Assembly: GCA_003117195.1 (NCBI GenBank)
Contig: BDSI01000014.1
Coordinates: forward strand, 925,001 to 989,000
Length of the DNA stretch: 64,000 nucleotides
Direction: 5' to 3'
Source: Eudorina sp. 2006-703-Eu-15
Lineage: Eukaryota > Chlorophyta > Chlorophyceae > Chlamydomonadales > Volvocaceae
Part shown: positions 45,881-58,700 of the stretch, one piece after another
How the letters are laid out: every line of letters starts with the position of its first letter
How positions within the stretch are numbered: the stretch's first letter is position 1
Notes under the pieces: generated by a model
Told to the model about the DNA's origin: nothing
What the model saw: only the letters and a program-made list of their open reading frames with translations
The model's database searches: none
Translations under genes and position numbers: made by a program

Positions 45881-48524
45881 GCTATTTCGTTGAGCGCGCC
45901 GGCGGCCCCGCCCTACAATTACTGTTTACAGTACCAGCTAGCCGTATGTGTGCGCGCGTGTGCATGCGGCATGTGCGTACGTGCACGGAAGTAAGTGTTT
46001 AGCGCTGCTGATGACGAGCCCATTCTTGGGGCGGCAAGGCGCACGCAGGTGGACCCGGTGGATGGGTGCGTGCCCATAAATATTAGCAGTAAGGTTCCGC
46101 CAACGTAATAAGCAGTTAGGCTTACACCTACACACGCACACCAGCCATCCAGTCTGTTGTATCCTGGCTTGTAACTTGAGATGCCCACTGATGCTAGCTA
46201 CGTACTTGGACGAGGACCAGCGCTGGTTTCCTGATATGGCAAGGTTCGATGCAGTTGGTTAGTTTCTTTTTTTGTTTCCGTCCGTACGTGCTTACTTGAG
46301 CGAGGTATGTCGCAGGATTCACACAGCAGTAGTTGGGGAATCCAGCTGGCTTAGCCGTGTAGCACGCATTGGTAAGTCGTTCGGTGCCCCGTGGCATTAT
46401 TATTGTCTACATGGTTCGCCTTATTTAGCTGCACCTGTGACAGAGGCACGGACCTGCCTCCTCCCCCGATGATGGCGCGCGCCTTCTCAGCCGAACCCTA
46501 GCTTGAGGCCATGCATGGATACCTTTTCTGTGGTGTCTACATCTGGAGCGCACTATAATGACAGTTAGTGTTAAGTTCTATAAGTTATGCTGTTAATGTG
46601 GATACACACGTAGATGCGGTCGAATCCATCTGCTGGAGGCTCGTCCTATCTTTTGCATGGCTGACGGGTCCGGTTCAATATTTTGCTGGCGATGTGGCAG
46701 TGTAGTAGTACGCACTGCGGGCGGGTGGACCGCCCTAGCTACCTGTTCGCCAGGCTGGCAACGCAGAGCATGGATGGACGCAGGGCATGCGCGCGTCCAT
46801 GCCTTTATGATTTGGAGCGTTTATGATTTGGAGCAGCGGCCTTCGACCCGATCTGGGGTTTCCTCCATCCATTCCTTCGCCGTGCGGTTAATCTGCTGCG
46901 CGGGTAGTCCGCTAGCTTCACTCGTTGCGCTGGGCTAGTGAGCCCGCAGGGTTGGCTAATAAACTTGTGAACAGTAAGAAAACACCGGTTTCATAAACCT
47001 GGACGGCGGCGGAGGACTGCTGTGTATATGTAACCTGTCACTTGTTTTCTTATTATTACTAATACTAATACCCGATAACTATAACGCTACCTATCATGTT
47101 CTAACCTACATACACTAACCTATCAACCACCAATCCTATATGAAATCAATTTCTGCTGCATATGGTGGCATGGGCCACCGTGCTTACCGACCGGGGCGGC
47201 CACAGAGTCGCCGCCCGACTAGCCCCGCCCCCGCCCGCCGCGCCTGCAGGCGCTGAGACGTCGCGGCACGTTGCCAAAACGGGCCGGCTGGCCCGCGGCC
47301 GCCTGAGCAAGGGGCCGTGCGCACCCCCTGCTCAGGGTGTAGCCGCGACTTCTCCGGCCATATTCACGCCGCCCAGCCCTCGTAGCAGGCGGCTGGACCG
47401 CCCAGCCAGCCAAAGAGCACAATCCATTTTAATTGGCAGCGTCCACCAGCCTCAGAATCCGTGGGAGCACAAGGCCCCTGCCGTACACTTTACTTGCCGT
47501 GAAATTCGAACCTTTGCTTGCTCAGGGCTGGGATGGCCAAGGAAACACCGCCCGACCTGCCAACACCCTCCTGCACATGTTCTGGTACCTGCCTGACGCG
47601 GCGGGACGGCACGGCGGTAGGTTTGGCCTGGGGCAACATCGGATGTCCCCGCCTGCCTGCCTGCCTCATTGTAGTAGGTGTCGTGCAATGGTCGGCCCTA
47701 CTCCTCAATACGGTGCGCTCGAGGACCGCTGGACCGCTGGACCAGGACCGCTGGACCAGGACCGCTGGACCAGGACCGCTGGACCGCTGGACCGCTTGAG
47801 GGGAGAATGGCAATCCAATGAATCACGGCTATTGGGTGGGCCTAAGGCAACGTCAGATAGATGTCCCTGCCTGCGTGCTCTCATGCCTCCCTGTTCGGAC
47901 GCATCTCAGCCCCACGACCGACCGCCGCTATGGCTTATCACCGCACCCGCCATACCAGAGATGTGTTCTGACTGCGCGGACCGCTTCGGCTTGGCTGAAT
48001 GGTCATCCGATGAGCCATGGTAATTGGGTCGGCGTGGGGCCACACCGCATGTCCCCGCCTGCCCCCTTGTGCATCCACGCCGGGACCGCCTGAGCGCGGC
48101 CACAAATTGTGCGGGTGCGCAGAGGTCCAGATGCGCAGTTGCGCCTGTTTTCGGGGCCGAGGGGCGTGTCGGGGGCCTGATTGGCGGCTGCTACACCCTG
48201 AGCAAGGGTTGCGCACGTACGACCCCTTGCTCGTTTGCTTGCCGGCCAGGCGCGCGAAGTGTATGGCAGGTGCCCAGTGCTCCCACGCCGGGTTCGCCTG
48301 GGCACGGCTATGAACTGTACGGGTGCGCAGGGGCGGGGGAGTAGTGCAGTTGCACCTATTGCCGGGGTCGAACGGCGTGTCAGGGGCCGAAACTGCGGCC
48401 GTTACGCCAGGGAGTCCGAACAATGTACCCCTTACCCCACACATGCTCACAATACCGTACAGGGATCAGCGTTGCTATTTTAAATATTTCCTAGCAAATC
48501 CTAAACGTTGAAACTCCTAAACGT
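45881..48524. other. Intergenic with diverged direct and inverted repeats; no gene recognised
   Basis: 45881 to about 47100 is the 3' region of the membrane-protein gene and shows nothing else. From 47160 to 48430 related blocks occur several times: GGGTGCGCAG...GCAGTTGC.CCT at 48110 and 48320 (about 210 bp apart, direct), and the string around 47461-47530 is an inverted, diverged match to 48200-48290. A short minisatellite of GACCGCTGGACCAG units lies at 47723-47797. No frame with recognisable coding content was found. Confidence 0.5.
46170..46174 (+). terminator. Candidate TGTAA polyadenylation signal
   Basis: TGTAA is the usual poly(A) signal of volvocine algae. This copy lies about 290 bp after the stop codon of the plus-strand membrane protein gene, a normal 3' UTR length for the group. 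A second copy is at about 47027. Confidence 0.45.
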
Positions 48525-48930
48525 TTAACTTCCCGGACCCGCAAAACCCCTTCGAGACTTTGACGCTGTACAGTGACTGGAACCTGCCCTGCCAACTATT
48601 TTCCAGACTACGAGAAGGCCCTGGAAATCTGCCTTGATTAATGATGATAACGTGCCCCCGACCCTCCTATGTGCATCCGCGACGCCAGGAAGCGTGTTCT
48701 AGGCTTTTAAGCCCATCATGACTGATGAGCTGTCAGACTCTTGGCACCTGCACAGCTCATGAATCCCTGTAGTGGCTGTGGTTGCAGTGGCCCTTCTGTA
48801 GAATCGTGCCGAGCCACTCGGGAATATTTCCCGGCATGCTTCGAAGGGTTTTATCCGTTTTAAAATCTGCCCTGCCAAAGGTTTTTGGCTGCTTGCGACA
48901 GGCCGGATACCTCTGGAATTTCATTTCCCT
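48525..48930 (+). repeat. Dispersed repeat, copy 2
   Basis: Matches 23215-23670 in the same orientation (for example CTGCCCTGCCAACTATTTTC and GCGACAGGCCGGATACCT). Flanks differ. Between 48931 and 49643 no further feature was recognised. Confidence 0.65.
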
Positions 48931-49641
48931 TTGCGTATATGTATATCACCCATCCCGACCCATCGGCCTGAATGGCTCCAAGCCAACTGCCTAATCACGC
49001 AGCCTGCAGGCAGCCCACCCACATACAGCCCGCCCGTAACTCAACACAGCCACTCACCTGTCATTGTTTTTACTCTCCTGAGTAAGGCCGCTAGCTCCCG
49101 CAGGCCACAATCCACGGTCCCGGCCACAAGATTGACAGCCTACCTACCTGCAGAGTGCAGATGGCAAAGATAGAAGGGTTATGGATATGCAACCCATGCA
49201 TTCCTTCTTCAGCCGCATGACAGCAGTGGATGGTAAGCAGCCGGAAATCCAGGTGTCGAAGTACAGGCATTGGATACATTGGATGGGTCGGTCGTTTGCA
49301 GGCGCGGCAGCCGTGATGTGGCGGCCACATGTATTACTCGTTCCCGACATTGCGCATCGCAAACTAATGCAGTTCCGGTAACTTGGCTTGCTAGGCGCCG
49401 ATGGCGTAGGAGCAAACACCGTACAACAGAGGGCGTAGGAGCAAACACCGTGTCCCTAGGGAGCATCGGGTCTGTCGTTGCTGTGGTGTCGAGGGTCAGG
49501 CCGCAAATGAAAAACATGTTTTGCTAAACTGAGCTGTGTACGACATTATTCGCATGGTAGGAGGGCTTTCCTCAGGTCACTACCATGCCGGAAGCCATTC
49601 AAACACACGCTGGACTTCACTTCTTGCGGCTCAGTTCTCTT

Positions 49642-49643
<2 letters not shown>

Positions 49644-49677
<34 letters not shown>
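49644..49677. repeat. (CA)n tract at the 5' edge of LINE copy A
   Basis: A pure AC repeat of 34 nt immediately before the first LINE-like codons. The same strand and register of CA repeats is found at the 3' end of the element (51910-52002). Confidence 0.9.
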
Positions 49678-49679
<2 letters not shown>

Positions 49680-49695
49680 GGGCGGTTTCGGCCTC

Positions 49696-51138
49696 TTGCC
49701 ACTCAAAGCCCACTGCTACGCGCGGGAGGCTGTGTGGGCGACACGCCTGGCCAGGTCGGTGGGCCAAACGCCGGGGGCTCGCGGCCACCCGTGGGCGCAG
49801 GTGACGGCCACCTACCTTCGGCACCACCACCCGAATCTTAGCCCCAGCTCAGTATTGACGGCAGGCCCACCAGACAGCGCGGACACGCTGCCTGGACTGG
49901 CATCACTGCCCCAGGACATCCGCAGAATCATGGGGGCCCTTAGCCGCCTCCCGCCGGTGCAAGACGTGGACACATCCCCACTCCCGGTGGCCGGCGACTG
50001 GTGCTTCAACATCCCCTTGTGGGGGAACCCACTCCTACCCAACAACATTCCGGGGTCAGCGGAAGATGGCATGGAGGACCGCACAGGCGACACGGACCCG
50101 GACTTCACGCCGGTGGAGACGCGGGACACCGCGGAACCGCCAGCGTGGCCCGGCCTGGAGAGGCGGCACACACGCCTGGCAGCATGCGGGAAGCTTCGCA
50201 CAGTTGGGGACGCAATGCGGGTCGCGCGTGCAGCCGGCGGGGCACCCGCAGCCGGTGCTGGATGGGACGCGTGGGTCCGCGACCACCTGGGTCCACAGGG
50301 GTCCATGACCTTAAGGCGGGGGCCGACCCTGACGGCCATCCACTGTCTACTCGCCGACATCAGCGACGAGTGGCGGGGAGCTGCAGCAGCGGTGCTGGAC
50401 CATCCCGAGCGGGCGGGGGACCTGGAGTCCGAGGAAGAGACCCGTCGGCAGATTGTGGACCGGATGGGGTGGAGGCTAGCCAACTCGCTGACGGTCAAGC
50501 TTAGTGGCCTGACGGTCCGGCTGGCGACACAGCTGCAGATGCAGGAGGTGGCGGCAGCACGGGCACGACAGCATGCTGAATACGAGCAGGAGGCCAGGGG
50601 ACAGCTTGAGACAGACGGAGTGGCTGGGCCCCCGGCATTCAGCATGCCTGCCACTCTATAGCGGCTTTGGGCCATCAAGTGGGAACGAGAGCACAAAGAA
50701 ACACTGTGGCGCCTGGCGGTTGACGGGGTCCCGCTGCCTGGCAACAGCCACCTCCACAACGCCCACCCCGAGGCGTGCGGGTGTGGCGAGTACGGCGGTG
50801 CGGGGCCCCACCCGTGTTCACCACGGGCAAACCATTTCTGGGCATGCCCGGTCGCTCAGGCAGTGATACAGCAGATCGGGGTACACGTTCCGGGCCCCAT
50901 CACCCGAGCCAACGTGTGGCTGGCTGAGCCGCCACAGGGGGTACAGCAAGGGGTTTGGGACATCGTTGCCCTGGCGGCGCTGACGGCCATGGAGCGGGCG
51001 AGGGTGGGGTTACGTGCAGCGACCCTCCACGGCGGCGCACAGCCCGTGCGGGGGGCGCCGGCTGCCCCATCGCCGGTTGATGTAGCTAAGGCGCGCGCAG
51101 TCATGGAGTTCTGGCAGCGGGTGGCCAGTTTCGCATAA
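49696..51138 (+). pseudogene. LINE ORF2 C-terminal region, one in-frame stop
   Basis: One reading frame runs from 49696 to the TAA ending at 51138, broken only by TAG at 50659-50661. Upstream is post-RT linker sequence (W...NIPLWGNPLL). Downstream of the stop the frame resumes at once with RLWAIKWEREHKETLWRLAV and DGVP, then a Cys/His knuckle (CGCG...C...HFWACPVAQAV), the zf-RVT-like end seen in plant and algal L1 elements. The reverse transcriptase core itself is not in the window. An inactive copy. Confidence 0.75.
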
Positions 51139-51906
51139 CTGGGCCGACCGCGACGGGGATGGGAGGGGGTGGGACCGGACCACCCAATCCTATCGGTGGT
51201 GGACGGCCGGATCCGCTGCGTGCAGCCAGTAGACGTAGACTCGTAATGGATAGATAGCAGCGCGAGACGCTAGGGTGTAGGGATTGGGACTAGGGAAGCC
51301 CACTTCCGGGCACGATGGGGATCCGTGGGTGCCCGAGGAGGGTCGGGCCCGACCAGTGGGAGTTGGCAGCGAGCGGGACGTGTAGGCGAGGGCCGCTTGC
51401 GACGGGAAGGGGTGTACGACAGGGAAGCTTGCGTGGTGATGTGCTGCCTTGTGCAAACCATAGCCCCATCATGTATGGAGCACCCGACTGCATACCCGGA
51501 CCCAGCAAGGCCTGACGCGTGCGAGACGCCTCGCTCTGGCTCAGCTGGGCAGGCAGGCCTGCCGGATGGTGCAACCCTAGCTAGTACGATTAGGTTGGGA
51601 CGCGGGACCAGGCTAGTTTTACCGCACCAAGCAGGGGCGCGCCTCCGAAACGCGCCCTGGGTGCTGCAAGGACTTGAGGAGGTTGAACAGCGGACTGCGA
51701 GGCGCAGACCGCCCGGGATGGGCCTTCGCCCACTCCCTTGAGGGGGCACAGCGGTCACCGATCCTCGGGGATCGGGCACGCGCCCTTGGTTGAGAGCGAG
51801 GGGACAGAGGCCCCTTACGCCCCTTTCCCCCGTATCCGGGGGAAAGTGCTTCGGCGGTCTCCCGTATGGGGCCCCCGGCCAGTGTCGGCCCGGCAGATAT
51901 GTAACG

Positions 51907-51909
<3 letters not shown>

Positions 51910-51985
<76 letters not shown>

Positions 51986-52002
51986 CACACACACACACAC
52001 AC
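51910..52002. repeat. (CA)n tail of LINE copy A
   Basis: About 45 CA units with one GCT interruption near 51983, following ATATGTAACGATT. The long VCVCV and HTHTH frames across it are not genes. Confidence 0.95.
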
Positions 52003-55000
52003 CAGGACCAGGGAGGCTGCGAGTGCGTGAGTCTGAGAGCCCCGGGCCCCGGGGCCCCCGCAGGAGCCGGGCCCGGGGCCGCCGGGTCTTCAGGTCAGTA
52101 CGGTCGTCGCATCTTTGCTTGCACGGTCTGGGCCGGTTGTTCTGGGCACGAGGCTTGCTGTCGGCGTTACATGTGCTGTGGTCGCACCCAAAACCCTGCT
52201 TTGTTACATTAGTAGAGAGTTCATACATATCCCACCTTACCAGGATTTTACTTTTTCAAGTAACGGAGTAACGGAGGCTGGCTCCACACTCCCGGCCGCT
52301 AGCGTGAGTACAGGCCAATGATGCCCCCCGCAGCTATATTTATGCTGTACGAAACATCGTCCAGCTTGATCTGAATAGGGGGGAAGGAGCGATGAAGACG
52401 TTCAATCACAGTCGATAAATCGATGAACCGAGCCGCTTGCGGCGACAAACAAGCAGCGATAGAGCATCGATAATAAGTTTGATACGAAATTTCTAGACCC
52501 TGGCGAATTGCGTGCGTAGGCGAAATGCGGGACCGTGGATATTTCATTATTCTGGGTGAGGTGCCGAAATTGCGCAACCTTGGGTCAATTCCACCAATGT
52601 AACCAGCCTTTCAATATTTATAGCTCGATTTAAGCTATATATACGCGAAGAAGTTTTTACCGTTAACTCGAGTCAAACTTGACTGCTCGTCAACACAATG
52701 TTCGTGAATGTTCATGGGAAAGCAATGTTCACATGCAGAATATACGGTACATATATATTTACTTGTTTCCATAACATTAAACTCAATACCACAAAGCGCG
52801 CTGCTGAGTTAAAATCATGTCAAATGTCCGTACGCCTAATCCATACAGTTTCATTAGAACAATCAGCGCAGTTTACTTTCTTCAAACAAGCCAGTTCAAA
52901 TGAATTATGTTCTATGATTGCGCACTTTCTGTCAAGCTCTCTGCTTAGATGATGGCCGATACCACTATGTCCTTGCGGTATGTCAGTAAGCAAGCTTTCC
53001 ACCAGGACCGAGGCGACATACAGCGATACCGGCGGTTGTTTAGCACCTTGCTAGTGTGACGAGAAAGCGTTAAGTTGCGGAGCAGTAATGAATGAATGAA
53101 CGTTACAGCGGGATCCCCTCAACGCCAACCCAATAATGTGACATGCTAGAGAGGAAGGTGGACGTAAGAGGACATTCTACACATGCCGTACAGTCCAACG
53201 CCCGGGCGGTCTCCTCACAAGTGGGCAAGTGCATTATTAGCGAGCACCGAGATCTGACGAGATGGGGGGTGCAGTGATGTGACTAGCCCACGGTTCACCG
53301 CACCTTTATAGGCCGCCAACAGTACGACAGCATTGGGACCTGTTCGCGTCGACTCGCCGGCCGGATGGTCCCGCTAGCCCTCCCCCTCGTCAGGCTGTGA
53401 AGTTGTAGCACAGAGGGAGGCGGCGGCGACAGCAATGGCAGGCACCAGAATACACCCCCCACACGGCCGCGCAGTTTTTTGTGGGCTATGGTGTAGCTGA
53501 CGTCATGCTAAATTAGGTGGTGAGCCAAGAGGCTCGGTTTCTGATTGAGTATTGAATTTTAGCCCGCCTGCTTCTTTGGTTGATATCGGTTGACCGCCGT
53601 CCACTCACAGACGAGACCGCCGAACCGCTGCGCCAGGAAAATTGGATGGCCCCCAATGACAAATTGGAACGTTCATTCATTCATTCAAATTGGAAGTTCT
53701 ACAAAATACCGGTATTTCTTAGAACTCGGCGCAGCTCGGCAGTAGCCATGTTGGGTTGATCAGCCAATCAAACCAACTGAACTCTGGGGGTTCTTACTTC
53801 TTAGGAGCCTATCAAATGCAGGTCTGCGACCACAAACAAGCCGGCTGCACACATTCACAGGCGCTTCGTGAGTGAGAGCAAACTAACCGGTAGAGCCTGT
53901 CGGGCACAGAGTTTGGAGTCTTGGAAGGCAGCCGCTCAAGAACGGTAGCTGTAACCCTTTCCCCGGCCCGTTGGATCGCCCGTTGGTCGGGACTCAGGGT
54001 ACACGTTGGAACGGTTGCAAAACATCCATGCGTGGGTAGTTGAGTTTGGCGGGCGGACGGGAGGGCTGTGCGTGGTGAGCTGCGGTGCTCCCAACGAATC
54101 GCGAACACGAGAGGAGCACACGAACAGACATCCACTTGCGGCAGGCAGTACACCACAATCGCCCATGCACCTCGTCGAATTTCTGTACAGCGTCGTAAAA
54201 TGTCACACCGAACCGCAACGAATCACGGCGCTCGCGGTCCGACCCGTTCGGCACCGACCTGCTGTTCCGTTTCCAAAAGAGAGTTGTCCATCCCAAGCGA
54301 CACCGCACACACCAAGAGACGGCGCCGCCACTTGTGTACAAATGTACGGACGAGTAGACCCCGTTCCGTCCGGTAGGTCCGAAGATATCTTCCTCACCTC
54401 GTCTGCTCGCTCTTATTCTTCAATCAACCGCTTCACTTACTTCCTCCCAACGGCTAGCAGAAACCAGATCAAACCGTCACGCTCTTCCCTCCAAACAAGA
54501 CACGCGTAGCAAGACACGCAAACAAGCAAGCGGTGCGGGTGTGAGCGTGTGGCCGCACCCCCAAGTCACCGTTTATTGACACCTCCGCACTCACTACAGG
54601 CCATGTAGGGCGACCGCGTTCAAGCCTCACTTACGGAACTGGCCTACCAAGCATGGAGCGCCGGCATAAGCACCTGCCCGCCTGCGCCCGTCCCGCCAGC
54701 CAGTCCGTTGGGAACGCGTATACACTGGCGCGGTACCTTCGCATCCGGTAAGCCTTTGCATCGTACACCTGATGAGCCGTCCTGAATCCGTGCAGCCGCC
54801 GTACGGACGTACCGCGCAGACAGGCGCATGCTTGATATCAGACACATTCGATTATTTTGACTATTATTACGAGGGTCTACACGCTACAGGCAAACATCGA
54901 AACCTCCATCCGACAGACAGTCGAACCGGCACATCACAACCACCCACCGCCGTAGTCACTGCGTGTGTTACGAAACATCATCCGCAGAGCATCACACGGC

Positions 55001-55783
55001 TGCCCGCGGGGGCAACGAGGACAATACCCGCTTAGATACGAAAGGATGAAGCGGCCCGAGCAACCTTGCATTTCGAGTTGCACAACACATACGCACAAAC
55101 CGGGGTCGTGAACAGAGCGATCTGGAGTGCTACGAACGACCTCAAGATATGGTCTCCGGACAGCGCGCGATTCTCACCACACCACAGTGTGTGTGTGTAC
55201 GTCGGACGGCAGGCGCGAGCCGGCAGCTCTCATTCAGGTCACTTTAGTGCTCGTACAGTGATCGTACAGTGCCAGCAGAGTCTTTCCCAACGTCTCTGTG
55301 CGTCCTGGGTGAGAGCTCGCACCTTCCAGAGCCGCCGGGCGGTGGCGGTTGAAACGGAAACTCAAGCCCAGACGAGCTCTTGCATACCCAGCACGCGTCG
55401 AGGATCCCGCGATGTATGGGCATCCGGCCTTCGAGGTACGTAGCCGAAGAAGTTTGCGATGAAGACGATTCGGGCCACCACCGGCGTCCCGGCGACGCAC
55501 GGGGTGCGTGCAGTGAAGAGGAAGCCAGTCTTTCAATAAATCATTCTCAAAATCTCAAAACTGAGCCATGAAACCCCGCACGAAAAGCGTACGCGGGATG
55601 ACGGCGCAAAGCAGCAGCCGGTGTCCGCGGGGAGGGCCGCTGCCTTGCCTGCGGCGATAGGAGTCACGCGCCGGGCGTCTGATTCCATCCATCCATGCTG
55701 TACTGACCCACGTCCGACGGGCCTTAGACCGCCGGCTGTGCGTGGTGCACGCGCCGCGCGCGCGGCCGCGCGCCTCCACCGCC
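52003..55783. other. Intergenic, no gene recognised
   Basis: Apart from the short repeat at 53087-53685 I found no feature. Open frames at 53.8-55.5 kb on both strands have no recognisable domain or splice continuity. The part just below 55784 is the 3' flank of the carbonic anhydrase gene; no TGTAA on the minus strand was found within 700 bp of its stop, apart from the one that overlaps the stop codon. Confidence 0.45.
53087..53685. repeat. 599-bp element with (AATG)n terminal inverted repeats
   Basis: AATGAATGAATGAACGTT at 53087-53104 is repeated in inverse at 53668-53685. The 60 bp after the left end matches the distal part of the repeat at 33742-33915. It could be one MITE or two short repeats inserted in opposite directions; target duplications are not clear. 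Confidence 0.55.
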
Positions 55784-58700
55784 TTACATCGCGCGTGCAA
55801 CCTTGACGGTGCGCCCGTGCAGCTTCTGCGACGAGCGGTAGTTATACCCATACGCCACAATGTTGCACGTGTCTGCGAGCACAGACGACAGCGAAAACAC
55901 ATGCATAGGTCGGTTGGTCTGGGTGGGTTGGCTTTCTCCAAAAAGAGTATGCAGGACGGAGGCGTTTGGGAAGCGTGCAGCGTGCACGACGAAATCGGCC
56001 CACGTGTGTCGTCCCGCCGAACGATGCACAGTCGCATACCGCAATAAAATCAATCTGCACTTGGCTGTCTTGGATGCCCCTTGCCCCACAGCTCAATCAA
56101 ATCCCAACCCCCACTCCGCAGTCCAGGTAGATTTTCAGCTCGGCCCCATCCTGCCGGCCCCCTGACATCTAGTCCGCGGCCAGGTCGGTTCGGCTCGTCT
56201 TCAACCGACCCGCCCCAACCCTAGACTCCGATCCGCCCCAACCCCTGACTCCGACCCGCCCCCCGGCACCGCGCAGCTCTTACAGTCGTCTGGGCTGCCC
56301 GCCTGCTCCTCCTGCAGCAGCATGCGGCGGCTCGCGTGGCGGTGCGCGTGCGCAGCCGACGCCGAGGTCGAGTTCGTCAGCGTGCAGTCCTTGAGGCCGA
56401 CAGCCGTCTTGTACTTTTGCCACTGCGTTCGCGTCAGATTTCACGGCGCCCATTTCATGATACGCGTCAGTTCACTCTTTTGCAGTACTTGCAATCATTG
56501 TGGGGGACAGGGTTGACACTGGGACAGCGCACGCACGGTACACTGACGGGCGAGGGATTCATGAGAGCCCGCCCACCGGGCTGAGAGCCCGAGGCTCGAG
56601 GCCCCATGTAGCATATGATGGGGGCGCGTGTGTCGTCTGCCGGATTCCGAGCCGCACACGTTTAATCACCACATCCCACATTCCGAGTCCCTTTTCCTCC
56701 ATATCAGCTGGAAGCAGGCACTGCCGCACAAAGGGCGACAACCGATTTGGAAGCAGGCACCGCCGCGCAAAAATGCGGCATGTTCTTGCGTATCGTACGT
56801 CAGTCGCCTAGCTACAAAAGCGTCCGCGTAGCTGACGTGTAGGAAGTAAAAGGAGGGTGCTGGACAACGGACAGCTTGTCAACTGACAGACGAACTGACA
56901 GACGAACTGGCGACCGGAGGGACGAACCTGCGCAAGGCTGATGACCTGCGGCTTCAGCATCACGTGCCACAGCAGCCCCTCAGTGCAGGGCGGGGTGGTG
57001 AGGCTGCCCTCGTAGGTCACGTAGTCGCGCGCGTCCGGAGAGGGGAGCAGGTCGCCCAGCGGAATCTCGGCACCGGCAGGCAGGTAGTTGATGGTCTGAG
57101 GGGCGGCAACCGGGATCCGGAAAGGAAGGAAGGTTGGGGACGCACGGGGGCCATCTTCTAGCTGGCCGAATGGTTTCTTGGCGTTGGCGGTTAGCGTCCT
57201 TGGGCCCTGCCCTCGGGAGTTCGGACGTACAACCCGTCAAAAACATAACGATAACGGTTATATTCGTTTGTGCCTGAGAGGGGTGCGATGGGGTTCCCCG
57301 GTATGCAGACAGCCGCAAACAGCAGCTTGCGCCCCGGCGCGTTCCGCTCCTTGTGCCGCCCCCCCCCCCCCATGTCCCGATAGGCTTCTCACAGGGTTCC
57401 CCTCCGGCCTCTTAGGAGGCTCCCTGCTACCGGTAGGGTTACCCCTCGGTAATCCCTGCTTCGAGGCCCCTCGCGGGGCCCGCTTGTTTTGCCCATTGTT
57501 CGTCCTTCGCCCTACACCAAGCCATCCTCCCTCGCACGCGGCCACTTGCGCCCCGCACTTACCCCCTCGCGCATCGGCATAGCGGCCCAGATCGCGTCCA
57601 GCAGCTCGTTGTCGGCGTGCTCCACCAGCTCGAAGAGGATGCCGGTCACAGAGTAGCAGCCCCCGGCGGCAGCGCAGGCGGGCAGGTCCGTGACTTTGTG
57701 CACGATGTGCAGCTCCAGCGGGTAGTACTTGCCTGCCAGGTAGGCGCGCATGTGTGTGTGTGTGTTATCAAGGAGAAAAGCTGAGCCGCGAATAAGCAGA
57801 CCCGCCGAACCCGCGCGAGTGTGTGCACACGTATGTGTGTTTCATGACCCTCAGTGTGTACACACGCACTCTGTCCGTTCGACTGTTGCACTCATGGCTG
57901 GCGATGGCCGGGCCAAAGGCAGCTCTAGGTGAACTGGTAAACGGGTACGAATAGTAGTACGACAAAAGCACGGACCACTCAGTACGGCGACCTACCCGTC
58001 ACCAGGTGCTCAGAGACGGTGTGGAAGTGGAACTGGATGGGGGTGGCCCTCACGGTCGCGATGTTGTCGGTCGGGTTCATACCCAGGACCGCCGTGATGG
58101 TGGTGCTGTTGGTCGGAGCAGCTACGTGGTGGGTATGTGCAATTAAGGCAGGCAGGGAGCCGAGGCAGGGAGGGAGCCGAGGCAGGCAGGAGCAAGGGAC
58201 AAGGGGAAGCAGCAAACGCGTGGGGGGGGGGCGACATTGAGAACGGTGGCTTAGGCTCCCGTTCGAGGCGACGGGCGAGGAGCAAACGGATGGATGCTTC
58301 GATGCTCGTGGAGGTCCTTGGTTCCATATCCGCATGCCCTAATGCGGCAGCGGCAGCAGTAGCAGTGGTGAACTGTGGCGGAGGTGGGCGCCCGGCCAAT
58401 GCAGCCACCGCTTGGCGGTCAACGGTCGTACGGCGCCGCACCGATGAATCAGCTTCTGAAGGGCGCACAGCTCATGCCATGTCCGCATGCTTGCCGCGAT
58501 GAACTTTGATGGGCGTAGGTATGTCAGGTTATGTCATACTAGCAGTCCACCGGAAACACTCAGTTTTCCTGGGCCGAAATGATTTAATGCACGGCCGAAT
58601 GAAAATGCATTAGCGGCGAAAGCAATCAAGGAGGACTGTATGTCTCCTAAAGGTCACGCTTCACATACGTAACAACTGGCAAACCGCAGCACAAAGCAAG

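Larger units (their letters stand above)
49678..52002 (+). mobile_element. 5'-truncated L1-type LINE, copy A, with (CA)n tail
   Basis: The element holds the 3' part of an ORF2-like frame, about 770 bp of 3' UTR and a (CA)n tail from 51910. A TGTAA signal (ATATGTAACGATT) lies just before the tail. The 3' UTR and coding part match, in reverse complement, the fragments at 62197-64000. The left border is set at the end of the upstream (CA)n, which may be part of the original target or an older tail. Confidence 0.82.

Noticed and set aside
51738..52271. HTHTHT and VCVCVC frames at 51.7-52.2 kb and 62.1-62.4 kb
   Set aside because: They are translations of the (CA)n LINE tails.
53812..55536. Several 100-170-residue frames between the LINE and the carbonic anhydrase gene
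   Set aside because: Both strands are open to a similar degree, with no domain, signal peptide or splice continuity; open frames of this size are common in GC-rich non-coding DNA.
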